Below are positions 31,481-41,206 of a stretch of 41,206 bases of DNA, piece after piece (within the stretch, counting starts at the first letter, position 1; each line of letters starts with the position of its first letter). The position numbers and the translations under genes were made by a program. Location: positions 1 through 41,206 of the forward strand of contig JAUCBJ010005389.1 in assembly GCA_032718475.1 (NCBI GenBank), given 5' to 3'. Below the pieces are notes generated by a model. That model had not been told where the DNA came from and searched no databases. It was given only the letters and a program-made list of their open reading frames with translations. The stretch comes from Nemertoderma westbladi (taxonomy: Eukaryota; Xenacoelomorpha; Nemertodermatida; Nemertodermatidae).

Positions 31481-32783
31481 TAGGGATGTGCCGGATTGAC
31501 TATTTTCAAACCGGCCAGGCCGGAGCCGGATTTGTAAAAAAATCCGGCCGGAATTCCTTGTATATATTACCACTTTTTTCCTTGAATCAGCTATATGGTA
31601 CCTTTATGCATGAACATAAATGGAGGGAGGGTATCATGTGGTCCTTTGGGCGTTAGGTCCTGCATTGATAGATAACGTGTTGGATCATTATCAGTAAGGT
31701 CATTGGTAAGGTCATAAGGAATTTGACTTGAATAAGAATTCAGAAGTAGATAAGTAAGTATATGTCAATTATCCCAACTAAACGGGACGAGAAGGGCGTT
31801 TTGCGTTGGTTGGCTGCAAATATGGGATCATTTACTAATTTACAAATACTTGTACATATATTTAGTATCACCAGCGTCTTCAATATATTCCGAGCGAATA
31901 TTTTTAGTGGTCTTTTCAGTATTTGATGAGAACCGCTCTCGTCTACTTCCGGATCGTGGAGAGAAACTAATATTTTTGTACCATAACCTACGCCGATTTG
32001 ATATAATGGATTGATTTGATAAATAAAGTGCAAATTGAAAAATAGAACGAAGTAATACAGTAAATATTCTTGGTAAAAAGTAGTAGGCCAGCTCAGCATG
32101 TAGATATAGTCATAAACTGATAGCCTTTAAACTGACTGCTTTTAGTCTTTTACAAACTATGAAAATAATTGTTTTGTATTGCATTGTATTTGGTTATGTT
32201 TAAATTTGGTTGAATTTAAAAGACAATTTATTTTGATGTTTTTTTTTCGGAAATTCACATTAATTGTAAATTTTGGCAACAATTGTTGAAATGGAAATCC
32301 GGCCGGAGCCGTAACCGGATTTTTTTCTCAAATTCCGGCCAGATATCCGGCACACCCCTAACAATTTGTATATGGCACGTGTATATGTATACGTGTACTA
32401 ATTCATTAAGTGTTAGTGAGGCTGAGCCCAACCAAATACAAATATCCATGGCAAAAAATAAGTCAGTCCGCCCAGCATGTCGATTGTAGATAGTCACAAA
32501 ATGATAGCTCTGCTTTACACTTTATCGTAATTCATAATATGAATAATGAAGATAATAATACAAATATCAAAAAAATTGTATTGTATTCCATTGTATTTGT
32601 TTATGTTTAAATTTGGTTGAATTAAAAAAATTTATTTGGATGTTTTTTTTGGACAATTTATATTAATTGTAAATGTTGTCAACAATTCGTTGAAATTGAA
32701 ATCCGGCCAAAAAATTGAAATCCGTCCGGAGCCGGAACCGGATTTTTTTCTCAAAATCCGGCCGGAAATCCGGCACAACCCTA
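31481..32783. mobile_element. Composite hAT-like non-autonomous element with CCGGCC-rich ends
   Basis: The left end TAGGGATGTGCCGGAT (31481) is followed by subterminal CCGGCC/GCCGGA words. Two right ends face it: CCGGCACACCCCTA (ending 32360) and CCGGCACAACCCTA (ending 32783). The 250-300 bases before each right end are copies of one another (GTATTTGKTTATGTTTAAA and AATTTGGTTGAATT in both), so the right half is duplicated. No target duplication matches either right end. The ends resemble those of the 34926-36663 element with GCCGG replacing CCCGG. It encodes nothing recognisable. Confidence 0.7.
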
Positions 32784-32877
32784 GAAATTATAAATAAATG
32801 CTCAAAATGTATATTACAAATTTAACTATTTGAAACAGTATGCTTTTCAAAAGATTGTGACTTTTAAGCCAGTACAA

Positions 32878-32892
32878 CCCCCCCCCCCCCCC
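32878..32892. repeat. Poly-C run (15 C)
   Basis: 15 uninterrupted C, 22 bases before the left end of the small hAT-like element at 32915. Confidence 0.9.
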
Positions 32893-32914
32893 ACTATATT
32901 ATGCAGTATATAAA

Positions 32915-33277
32915 CAGGATTGCCACTCACCTGGAAAATCTGGAATAGTCTGGGAATTTCATTTTATCTTGAAATGCCAGGGAATTGTTTTAAAAAATTG
33001 AACAATTCTTGGAAAAGTCAGTAAATGTGTCATACCTTCATAAAAGCAAAATGTGTAAAACTTTCTCTGCTCGCTTCTCTCGCCATTTCCTCACATCACT
33101 AAATATATAGGTGCACTCTAACCATTTAAGTTTGTTTTGACTATTATAAAGGTGGCCAATATACTATTATACTATATTCTATAAAAATGTTGTGTACCTG
33201 CCTGCAGTCAGGGAATTTTTCAAAGTCAGGAAATATCAGGGAAAATTGAAACTGAACTAGCTAGAGTGGCAACCCTG
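32915..33277. mobile_element. Small hAT-like MITE (CAGGRTTGCCACTC ends)
   Basis: CAGGATTGCCACTC at 32915-32928 and GAGTGGCAACCCTG at 33264-33277 are inverted copies with one mismatch. Inside are several direct words of the type CAGGGAATT and CTGGGAATT at both sides. Length is 363 bp. Ends of this type are widespread on hAT MITEs in animals. The flanking 8-mers do not match, so the target duplication has decayed or the ends are slightly misplaced. Confidence 0.72.
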
Positions 33278-34434
33278 ATAAAATTTGGTGACCCTTTGCT
33301 TTTAATGTTCATTCACTACGCTATGCACATAGTTTCTACGTATTTATTTCTATTTTTTACTATGTTTAGTTATTATCACTTTTATATGTTTTTAGAGTTT
33401 TCTGTGTTATCTACAAATAGTTTCAGTTTAGGAAATTACCTGGTCCTATATGTCTGTATTATTTAACGCTGCGAGATATTTCTATAATACAAAAAAATAT
33501 AGGAACTGCGGGTCATTAATTGTTTTCATTTTGTAACATTTCTTGAAATTTCGTCTACACATCGTGGATCCTTTGAGCGGCGCGTTCGTGGTATATAATA
33601 CTAGTGTTTAAACGGGATCCCGATCCCGAAAAACCCGGATCCCGGCAAAATATGCAATCCCGGTCCCGATCCCGACTTTTTTTTCGAACGGGATCCCGAA
33701 GTATAAATAGTTAGTAAATTTTTTGAATATCTGAGAAATATTTCCATCAGAACGGAAATTTATTGATTATATCGAATTTTTATTTCAGTAAACCACACAG
33801 TAATCAATTGCAAAATAATTTTAATATAACTTTATCTTATTAATATTTCAGAAGAGTAAGGGTCAAGGTCATAGTGTCTCACGGCGTGTGAAATTTATAG
33901 AAGTCTGTAACTTTTGAACCAGTGAACCAAATTTAATAATTTATAGTTCATTTTAATGATCTTGATAAACACTACAACATAGATAAAATCCAACATTTTC
34001 TACGCATAACTATACGTCTGTATTCATCCCCTTGGGGTGATCTTATGTAGACCTAAGCTTTTTTTACCATCTCGTATTCCACGCACTGTCACTATTGATT
34101 GGAGCTGCCTGATGTGTCAAGTACATGTTACTTAGAAAGCTGAGATGCCAGGCTTTCTTCTAAACATAATATCCGCCCAAATAAATAAAATGTCGGTGGT
34201 GTGTTGCATGGGTGAATGTTGTTTACCAAAAGTGACCATAATACGTAATTTCTGTTGGAATCTTGGAAGAGGGATTATTCACAAATTCCCACAACAAAGC
34301 CCTGAAAGTTATATTTCTTCTGAAACCCCATACATCTGTGGTTATTAAATTTATCACCCTGCACCTCCACATATCATCTTATTGATTTTCCATCGCTCTA
34401 AATACAGTGATTCACGAATTTTATATAAATACAT

Positions 34435-34698
34435 TGTAGACCGTGAATCAAATTTAAAATACCATATTTCTGAAAACAGCTGATCGTGAATATATTGGTT
34501 CATGGTTTCAATATGAACTGAGCACCATAGGTTTCATTTTTAATAACAATTGTTTATATAGCCAATGTATTTGTATTGGCCCTGCGTGACAAGGTATGTA
34601 ATCATGAGACAAACATTGTAGACCGTGAAACTGAATACCGTGAACACTTCTCAGAAGCAATGGGTCATGGTAGTCATTTATCTGATTCATGGTCTACA
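34435..34698. repeat. Inverted-repeat unit with TGTAGACCGTGAA ends
   Basis: TGTAGACCGTGAA occurs at 34435-34447 and 34617-34629, and its inverse TTCATGGTCTACA at 34686-34698. The word returns inverted at 37100-37112 and 37184-37196. These five copies all lie in the 33601-39163 element and could be ends of a small MITE or subterminal repeats of the larger element. Confidence 0.5.
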
Positions 34699-34917
34699 AA
34701 ATGCATGTAGGCTAACTATGGAGAGGCAAATTAAAAGTGAAACTTTTGTATTCTACTTAACGTATTGTAGTAGTGAATTCTTACTTAATTGTACATATGT
34801 ACGTGTCATGAATAGCGCTGAAGATGTTTTCAACTACTGTAAGGACAGCAAAGAACTGACTAATTGTTGTAATTTCTTGTACATATCAAAGAACCAAATT
34901 GATACTGAATTAGCGTC

Positions 34918-36671
34918 ACTTTAACTAGGGATGTCCCGGAATCGATATTTTGATTCCGGCCGGAACCGGAACCGGAATTCAGTATGCCGGAATATTCCGG
35001 CCGGAATTCCGGCCGGAACCGGAATTTTTATGTAGTTAGTGAAATACACTAAATGACCATTACCCTTTATATTTTTTTGTGAAATATACGTATTTTTTTA
35101 ATTTCTAAAGCTAAGTTTACTAATAAGATGAAAAAGCACCTTGGGGGAATTTTGGTGTGAGAGTGGCCTGGCCCAGAAGCAGGAGAAATTGAAATTGGGG
35201 CTGGGGTACTTGGGGGCCTTAACCCTATCTGGTCAGGTCTATTTTTAGTAATCGGCCCTGGGTGGGTTGTCATTTTTAGAATTTTTTTAGATCTTGGCTG
35301 AAAATATAATTTTTTAAAAATATTTTCTGGCATTGCAGCCATCATTTTGTTGCACTATTCTGGTCCCCCAGGACGAAAAGTACAAGTGAAAAATTTTCAA
35401 ACTAAAACACGTTGTGTTTGGATGGATAATTCTGAATCTATAGGGTCGAGGTCGCTGATCACGATAGAACTTGTTAAGAATATTTAATGGAAGCTTGTAA
35501 ACATTAAATTTTTATCAATTTGTGCTACCGGTACTTCTATTTTTCGTTCCAAATTGGCACATGTCCAAAAATGCCATAATGAATCGGATGTGATAGGATA
35601 TGAGTTTCATTTTCATGATCAGCATCCCGGAAAGCCCCTAATGTCATAAAATTAGTTTGATTTGTGGTGATTTTTCATTATCATATTTGCACTACTTGTT
35701 TTTTTCGTGTTTTTTTCATTACTAGAAATTTTCCCTCGTCTGTTATATCTGAGTTCTATAATCGTGATCATCATCTAAAAGAACCGCTATATACCGGTAC
35801 CGCAAATAAATTATTTTTATCGAGCTATTAAAACTTTTGAAAAAATTTTCGCCGAAAATTACTGGAGATGAGTGCCAGAATGGGACAACACGAAAACTAA
35901 CAAAGCTATGTTTTTGGCGTTTGCGCTGGTGGATTGCCCATTAAATTTTATGAAAAGTCGCGAAATCTAGGTTTTCCCACCATACCTGGCTAAAAGATAC
36001 AGTTGAGTTACAAAAAAATTTCTAAAATGACCACCCCGGGTCAAACAGGGTTAAACGACATGGAATTAAATTTCATTATTTTTCCAAAAACCCATAACCT
36101 TGGCCAAAAGTTAGGTTTTGGGGCTCATACCTAAAAACCAACGTAGACCAAAAATGTATTATTAATTGCTTAGGTTCAATATCCTGGCGCCGTTAATGGA
36201 AAGAAGCAGGTTACAGTGACATGTAATTCTGACGAAATCAATAAACGAGAGTCAATATTACATATTACAATTTAATTTTTGCTGGGAATAAATATATTTT
36301 GGTAAGAAATATATTTTCTGTATAAATAAAACTACTGTGTTACGCAACACCTAAGGCTAATGACGCAGGACCTAATTAAGTAACATAGTGAGTGACATAA
36401 AGGACCCCTTTGTAAATAAGCTACAGCTTTAGGGGTAATACGATGTTATGTTGGACAATACCTATTATAATATTGTAATTGTTTTTACATTATGTGTGAT
36501 AATAATTTCACAAACTAATTAAAACTATTACACTAGTTAGTAAACTGGTAATTCCGGTAAAATTCCGGCCGGAATTGACCCCATTCCGGCAATTCCGGCC
36601 GGAACCGGAATCTGGCAAAAACCACCGGAATTCCGGCCGGAACGGAATTCCGGGACATCCCTAACTTTAAC
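34918..36671. mobile_element. hAT-type non-autonomous transposon with intact 8-bp target duplication
   Basis: The element spans 34926-36663 (1738 bp). TAGGGATGTCCCGGAAT at the left is exactly inverted at the right end. Both sides continue into CCGGCCGGAATTCCGG-rich subterminal DNA. The flanking ACTTTAAC at 34918-34925 is repeated exactly at 36664-36671, the 8-bp duplication expected of hAT integration. No transposase is encoded; short internal frames have no family features. It contains a single diverged unit of the 68-bp minisatellite at 36197-36245. Confidence 0.93.
36197..36245 (+). repeat. Isolated 68-bp minisatellite unit
   Basis: GGAAAGAAGCAGGTTACAG and, 12 bases on, TTCTGACGAAATCAATAAACGA match the order and spacing of the unit in the 18150-18828 array, with about 80% identity by eye. 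It lies within the hAT-type element at 34926-36663. Confidence 0.6.
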
Positions 36672-37224
36672 CATTATATAAGTGTCCAACACCTGTGGAA
36701 GAAGGGACGTTGAAACTACATTACATAAAGGCGAACCAGTAGGCCTATGCTTTCCAATATCGCGAACTATCCTGCTGCTGCCGTTTCTGCATTAATGGTC
36801 GATTTTGTAATCTATGAAGCAGCCTGTCTTCGATAAAATTTTTTTAGGTTTTATTACTATATATATATATATTACTATTATATATACAACTATTTAAGTA
36901 CCTGTAGTAGGCCCTAATAACTAGCATAAGAAACTAAAGAACTAACCAACTGAAAATAACCTAGAAAATAATAATTCATTAATGAATGTGTTTAATATGA
37001 ATTAATGAATTGAATTTGTATTTACCTAATATAATGCATCAGAATTATTTACTTTATTTTTAATCTAATATATACTGCTACAGTTTTGAATCAATTTAGT
37101 TCATGGTCTACACAAATCCTTCACAAAAATATACATTTAATGAATACCATGAGCAACCACCTACAAACTATGTGGAAATATGGCTCATGGTCTACATTAA
37201 AATGTAGTCTGTGAGTTCTAACTG

Positions 37225-37440
37225 TGGGGCGAGCCACGAAGTGAGAGAGCACGAAGTGAGTGAGCCTTAGCGTAGTGGTACCATTAATCAACCTGTCGTT
37301 CTGTCGTTCTGTCGTGTTCAATTTTAAACGTTAATAACTCGGCCAATCTTTGATGAAATCTATCCAAACTTGGTACACATGTTGTTTGGCAAAAGTTTAG
37401 AAATTTTCCAAGTAGAATTTCCGTGTGGCCTTCGAGAAGC
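37225..37440 (+). repeat. Dispersed repeat with (CTGT)n core, copy 2
   Basis: GTGGGGCGAGCCACGAAG is followed by a short internal duplication (GAGCACGAAGTGAGTGAGCC), a TTCTGTCGTTCTGTCG core, and an AT-rich part with AAACTTGGTACACATG. The order matches the - strand copy at 15060-15295. Confidence 0.55.
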
Positions 37441-38249
37441 TAAGATAATAGCAGTTAATTAGTTAATTAAGTTGATTGCGGTGAAAACGCCATTTTCAAC
37501 CTGCCTTTTAAAGGAAATTAATTGTTTTACAGTATAAGATTTAAATAATTATACTTAAAAATTATACAGATATAATCCCCATACGCCATTCTATTATAGT
37601 TTTTAATTAGTTTAAGTGATTTGCTTTAATAAATGTGTCTTTACTTTAATTGATCTAAACGTAATTAAACCGCACAATTATTGAGTACAAATTTAATCCT
37701 TCCCATTATTGGTCAAGTCTCTGCTGGTGTGGAGCTAGCTGCTGGGAGTTGTGGCTGTAGACTAACCTGAGAGGAATTGTAATAGAGGCAACCAGTATTG
37801 CTATTCCAGCCCAATCACTGAATTGTGTTTATTATAGGCTGGACGGGCCGCATAACCGTTCGACTATTACTACTATTGCTATCTCAGTTAAATGACAGAT
37901 ATAATAACATAAATACAATCCATGGCATGGCTGTTGTATGCTTCTGAAATAGTTTATTCCACAATGTATATGTCTGGTTATTTTTTAATTGAATTTTTGC
38001 AAAGTAGTAAAATTAATGTTCTTAAAAATAATATTATTATTTTATATGTAACCTAGGAAATTAGCTACATTTTTTCGCTGCAGCTTTAAGAGTGTACATT
38101 GATTTAATATTATTTCAATACCCATATTACTACATCGGCATAAGATGCGTTGGCGTTGTATCACACATCTCCACATATCACACATCTCCACTTAGATGTA
38201 TCAACAGTTACTCGCACAGTTTCGAAACTTCGCATAGTTATAACTGTAT

Positions 38250-38545
38250 AAAGATCGTCAGTCTGCGTTTAGGAAAAATATTTTATGACAAAACAGGACA
38301 AGCGACGAGCGCAACGAGGCATATAATGAAGACGAGTACTGCGTTGACTAAATTATTATATAAACCACCTGGCTTCACATATTGATCGCATCCCTAGTTA
38401 TTATTATTATAAAGATCGTCCTAGCTTGCGTTTAAGAAATATATTTAAATACAAAACAGGACGAACGCAAAGAGGCTTATAATGAAAACGAGTACTGCGT
38501 TTATTATATTCCTATAAACCACCTGGCTTTGCATATTTAACGTGC
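38250..38545. repeat. Direct repeat of about 135 bp, two copies
   Basis: The two copies start AAAGATCGTC at 38250 and 38411. Both contain AAAACAGGAC, ACGAGTACTGCGTT, and TATAAACCACCTGGCTT near the end. They differ by small indels. The first copy is preceded by another short tandem, CACACATCTCCACATAT. Confidence 0.85.
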
Positions 38546-38619
38546 GATTGGAAATAAGTTCGTGCTACCCTTCCGTGGGTGGTAGATGTCGCGGTTATGT
38601 ATTGGTGGTTGGGAAGGGT

Positions 38620-38638
38620 GGGGGGGGGGGGGGGGGGG
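38620..38638. repeat. Poly-G run (19 G)
   Basis: 19 uninterrupted G followed by TGCAGATTAAAAGGG, which resembles in reverse the sequence beside the poly-C run at 13887-13904. Confidence 0.9.
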
Positions 38639-39163
38639 TGCAGATTAAAAGGGCTGAACACGTACTGTACCCCTTTCTTTAATTGATTGGTGGTGTGGGT
38701 AAATTTCTCAAATACTGATTTTGTGATACAGTCGCTCAGTTTTAATTTGTATCTCATAACTGGGCCTCGTGCTGCGCGAAGGCCCCACGAACGTGTGTTT
38801 CATGTAATACCATAAAAACTGTAGATGTGAATCACATTAATCAGTTTTTGGGCAATATGGACTGGACTTACTGTTATGTTATCTTTATGTTTCATTGCCA
38901 GATTCGAATTCAACTCGCCAAGAGCTTTCGAATGGCATATAATGTTCCTATATTTTCTTAAATTTAAAATTTCACTCAAAAGTAACATTTATTTTGACTT
39001 TGACCTGAGATAGAGTGAGTGTTACCCAAAACCCGCTATATATACAAATAACTTTAAGGAAATTTAATAGAAAATTGCAATCCCGATTCCGAAAATCGGG
39101 ATCCCGAGAGTAATAATCCCGATCCCGGAAATACCGAAAAGTCTGATCCCGTTTAAACACTAG

Positions 39164-40540
39164 TATAAACCACTTTTATTGTCGACTCATATCGCTTCGC
39201 GGTGACTGGCGTGGTAGTTTTGCATCTCGTTCAGTATATTACAGGGCTGTAACCGCGTTCTCGCATCGCTGTAACCAAACGCTATGATTGCCTTGCCAGT
39301 ACAGCGATTTCAGATCTCTCTGTCTGTCTCAGAGCGGATTTAATGGCCTGGCCGGATTGTTAAATTTTAAACTTATTTCTCTTCAACTGGCCGTTAACAG
39401 TATTTATAGAAATAGGATAGATTAGAAATAATAAAAACAGTTTATACCCAAAAATCGTGAGAAAGGGGAGCCCTTTCTTGCCCTAGGGGAAAATATAATA
39501 TCCCGAGAATAGTAAAAATATTTCTACATTATTTTTATTCCAAGCAATAAATAAGTATTCAATTGCACCAAGAATTGACGGATATATTGTCAAAATTCAA
39601 TTTTTTTATAAAGTATATAATCGATGTATCGATCTAATATTTTATTTTTTAATAAATTCTAGAATTTTAATTACGCCTATTTCAGTGCGGAAACGAATTG
39701 AAAATTTTAAAACATAATAGGGTTGATGCGCGAAAAAATTGTTGGGCTAGAAACAATCGAATAAGGGGTAACAAGGTGACCTGACTCGAGCGGCAGGGTG
39801 TGTTTTTTTATAAAAACACAAGGAAACGGTCGAAATGGCGGGTTTAAGTAAGCTTATAAAGCTTATATGTATTCGAGTAGTTTTTCACTGAACCTTGCAT
39901 GGGAGTATATATAATAAATGTTTTGGGAGATTTTGCCCCTGGAGGATCGCAAATCGTATTGCTATTGCATATTAAGTAATGCAATGAAATATCTGGCGGC
40001 CTATAAACATGTTTTGTCGAGTTTACTTTTGTAAAATTATTTTGTCGGGAAATGTATCAGAAATAATTATTCCGGAGCGGGCTACATTGCGAATCTAAAG
40101 TAATTCATTGGTAAAGTACATGACAAGGTACACTAATGTCGTTGTTATCTCTCCTTATTAACCGATAACACTGCCTAATGAACTCAGAGCCGTCGTTAAT
40201 GGGCTAAAATGGACTGAATAGTTCATTTTTAGAAGACCTTGTGATTCAGAGACCCTAGTAATGAGTCAACTATACTATTCCGGTAACAAAATTCGTCGTA
40301 TGTTGATGGGAACCATAAATCTGTGCGCTGTTCCTTATGACAACTATAATAATACTAGACAGCTTTCTAGTCCATGTACAGATGTTACGTGAATATGTTG
40401 AGATATGTGTGGAGGTTCATACCATCGCAAACATATGTAAGTTTTAAGGAGGGCTCTCATGTAACTTGTACTGTGGCATTCCCGGAAATTGGTGGGTTCC
40501 AGTATCATGGCGTGGCATCTTTAATACAGGTTCTGTCGCG
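39164..40540. other. Gene-free stretch
   Basis: AT-rich, with no coding frame, RNA gene or terminal repeat that I can support. A short palindrome AAGCTTATAAAGCTTATA lies near 39850-39868. Confidence 0.4.
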
Positions 40541-40685
40541 TTTCGGCAACCCAAATTGGCGTTTCGGCAACCTAAATTGGCGTTTCGGCCTCTGAACAAT
40601 TACGTTTCACCAACACCTATAGTTGTGTTTCGGCAACTCGTAGTTGCATTTCGGCGAACTGAAGTCGCGTTTCGGCAACTAGGTC
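40536..40685. repeat. Minisatellite with GTTTCGGCAACT units
   Basis: About seven units of roughly 20-22 bp, each with GTTTCGGCAAC or a one- or two-base variant followed by AAATTGGC, GTAGTTGC or GAAGTCGC. Two overlapping frames pass through it because the unit lacks stops; no protein family is indicated. Confidence 0.8.
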
Positions 40686-40689
40686 ACAA

Positions 40690-41206
40690 ACCCTCTTATG
40701 TAATGTAACTGTGACTGCACTCATTATGAAAGTAAATGATAAATGATGAGTTAGTAAGTTTAAGTTAGTTATAGTTATTGACGGCAGAGTTGTTAACTGT
40801 TTGAGTTAGGTAGTTAATTTTAAATATACTGCAGTTGAAGTTGTGGATGTGTACGTTTGGAACTGGAGTCTGTCTGTTTGAAACACAAATCCCGTTTACA
40901 ATTTCCAAAATCGAGTTTTTCTTTTCTAATAAAAAGCGAAGCGCACTTTGCTGGGCGGGGTTTCCAGGTACAACTTCAGTAATAATTAATTGCAGTTACT
41001 ATTTTGTGGAATGGAAAATTTTTTTGAATGAATTTTTTTTGAATATTTTGTTGAATGTATTACTGCCTTCCAAAATTAAACTGAAACAAAACTAACATCT
41101 ATTTTGTTGCTTGTTCAAGGGGCCTAATGATGCTCACTCAGGCGGCCCTTTCATTGCAAAACCCAGTATCTCATCTAGTTATATCGAAAATACATATAAA
41201 AATTAC
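40690..41206. other. Gene-free end of window
   Basis: AT-rich with short direct repeats of GTTAGT/AAGTTA near 40750-40815. An 86-residue frame at 40835-41095 is hydrophobic by chance of T-rich DNA and has no supporting features. Confidence 0.35.

Larger units (their letters stand above)
33601..39163. mobile_element. hAT-like element with perfect 19-bp ends, 5.56 kb including insertions
   Basis: CTAGTGTTTAAACGGGATC at 33601-33619 is the exact reverse complement of 39145-39163. Both subterminal regions are full of GGATCCCGATCCCG-type words. The interior holds a complete younger element (34926-36663), a TGTAGACC-type inverted repeat family, the dispersed repeat at 37225 and a 135-bp direct repeat. 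No transposase frame is visible. The flanks (ATATAATA left, TATAAACC right) are only partly similar, so an 8-bp target duplication is not proved. Two separate elements sharing ends remain possible. Confidence 0.6.

Noticed and set aside
34625-34924. 99-residue frame ending at the hAT target site
   Set aside because: Begins in a repeat and has no recognisable family or splice context; the stop lies in the target duplication.
33601-39163. An autonomous transposase in the large hAT-like unit
   Set aside because: No frame long enough and no hAT dimerisation or DDE motif is visible in any frame.

Overview
The window is animal nuclear DNA. It is AT-rich and has spliced genes, AT-rich introns, LINE, BEL/Pao and hAT-type repeats, minisatellites and long poly-G/poly-C runs. 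The only intact cellular gene I recognise is GPD2, the mitochondrial FAD-dependent glycerol-3-phosphate dehydrogenase. Its C-terminal EF-hand region is the animal form. The SINE core, the frequent AGGCCTA and ACCGGT palindromes, and the BEL, hAT and RTE/Jockey-like repeat mix suggest a marine invertebrate (lophotrochozoan or invertebrate deuterostome). I cannot name the species.

Layout. 1-6536: a decayed BEL/Pao retrotransposon on the + strand, entered inside gag and running through zinc knuckles, protease, RT, RNase H and integrase, then a probable 3' LTR whose far end is not defined. About 7080-7432: two tandem copies of a folded-RNA-like module whose helices are kept although their sequences differ. 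8252-10456: a run of adjoining reading frames on the + strand that look like one unrecognised protein-coding unit, broken by three frame changes (all -1) and one in-frame TGA. 10531-12232: a non-autonomous DNA transposon with TIRs. 12.2-15.3 kb: gene-poor DNA with poly-C/poly-G runs and fragments of a dispersed repeat. 15.3-17.75 kb: a frameshifted LINE on the - strand. 17.76-18.84 kb: three successive minisatellites. 18.88-19.16 kb: a tRNA-derived SINE. 19.2-21.7 kb: a segment with divergent inverted repeats at its ends, holding a BEN-like protein remnant and a 24-bp VNTR. 22.11-25.63 kb: a second decayed LINE on the + strand between two copies of a short direct repeat.

27.08-30.36 kb: GPD2 in three coding exons, all phase 0, giving about 715 residues. 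Its upstream 0.5 kb is dense in AGGCCT palindromes. 31.3-39.2 kb: hAT-like elements, including a 1.74-kb element with a perfect 8-bp target duplication sitting inside a 5.6-kb element with perfect 19-bp ends. 39.2-41.2 kb: no recognisable gene, one short minisatellite.

Apart from GPD2, nothing here forms a cellular pathway. The window is mainly layered repeat history around one housekeeping gene. The part I cannot explain from known families is 7.0-10.5 kb: duplicated RNA structure followed by an unrecognised, broken coding unit.
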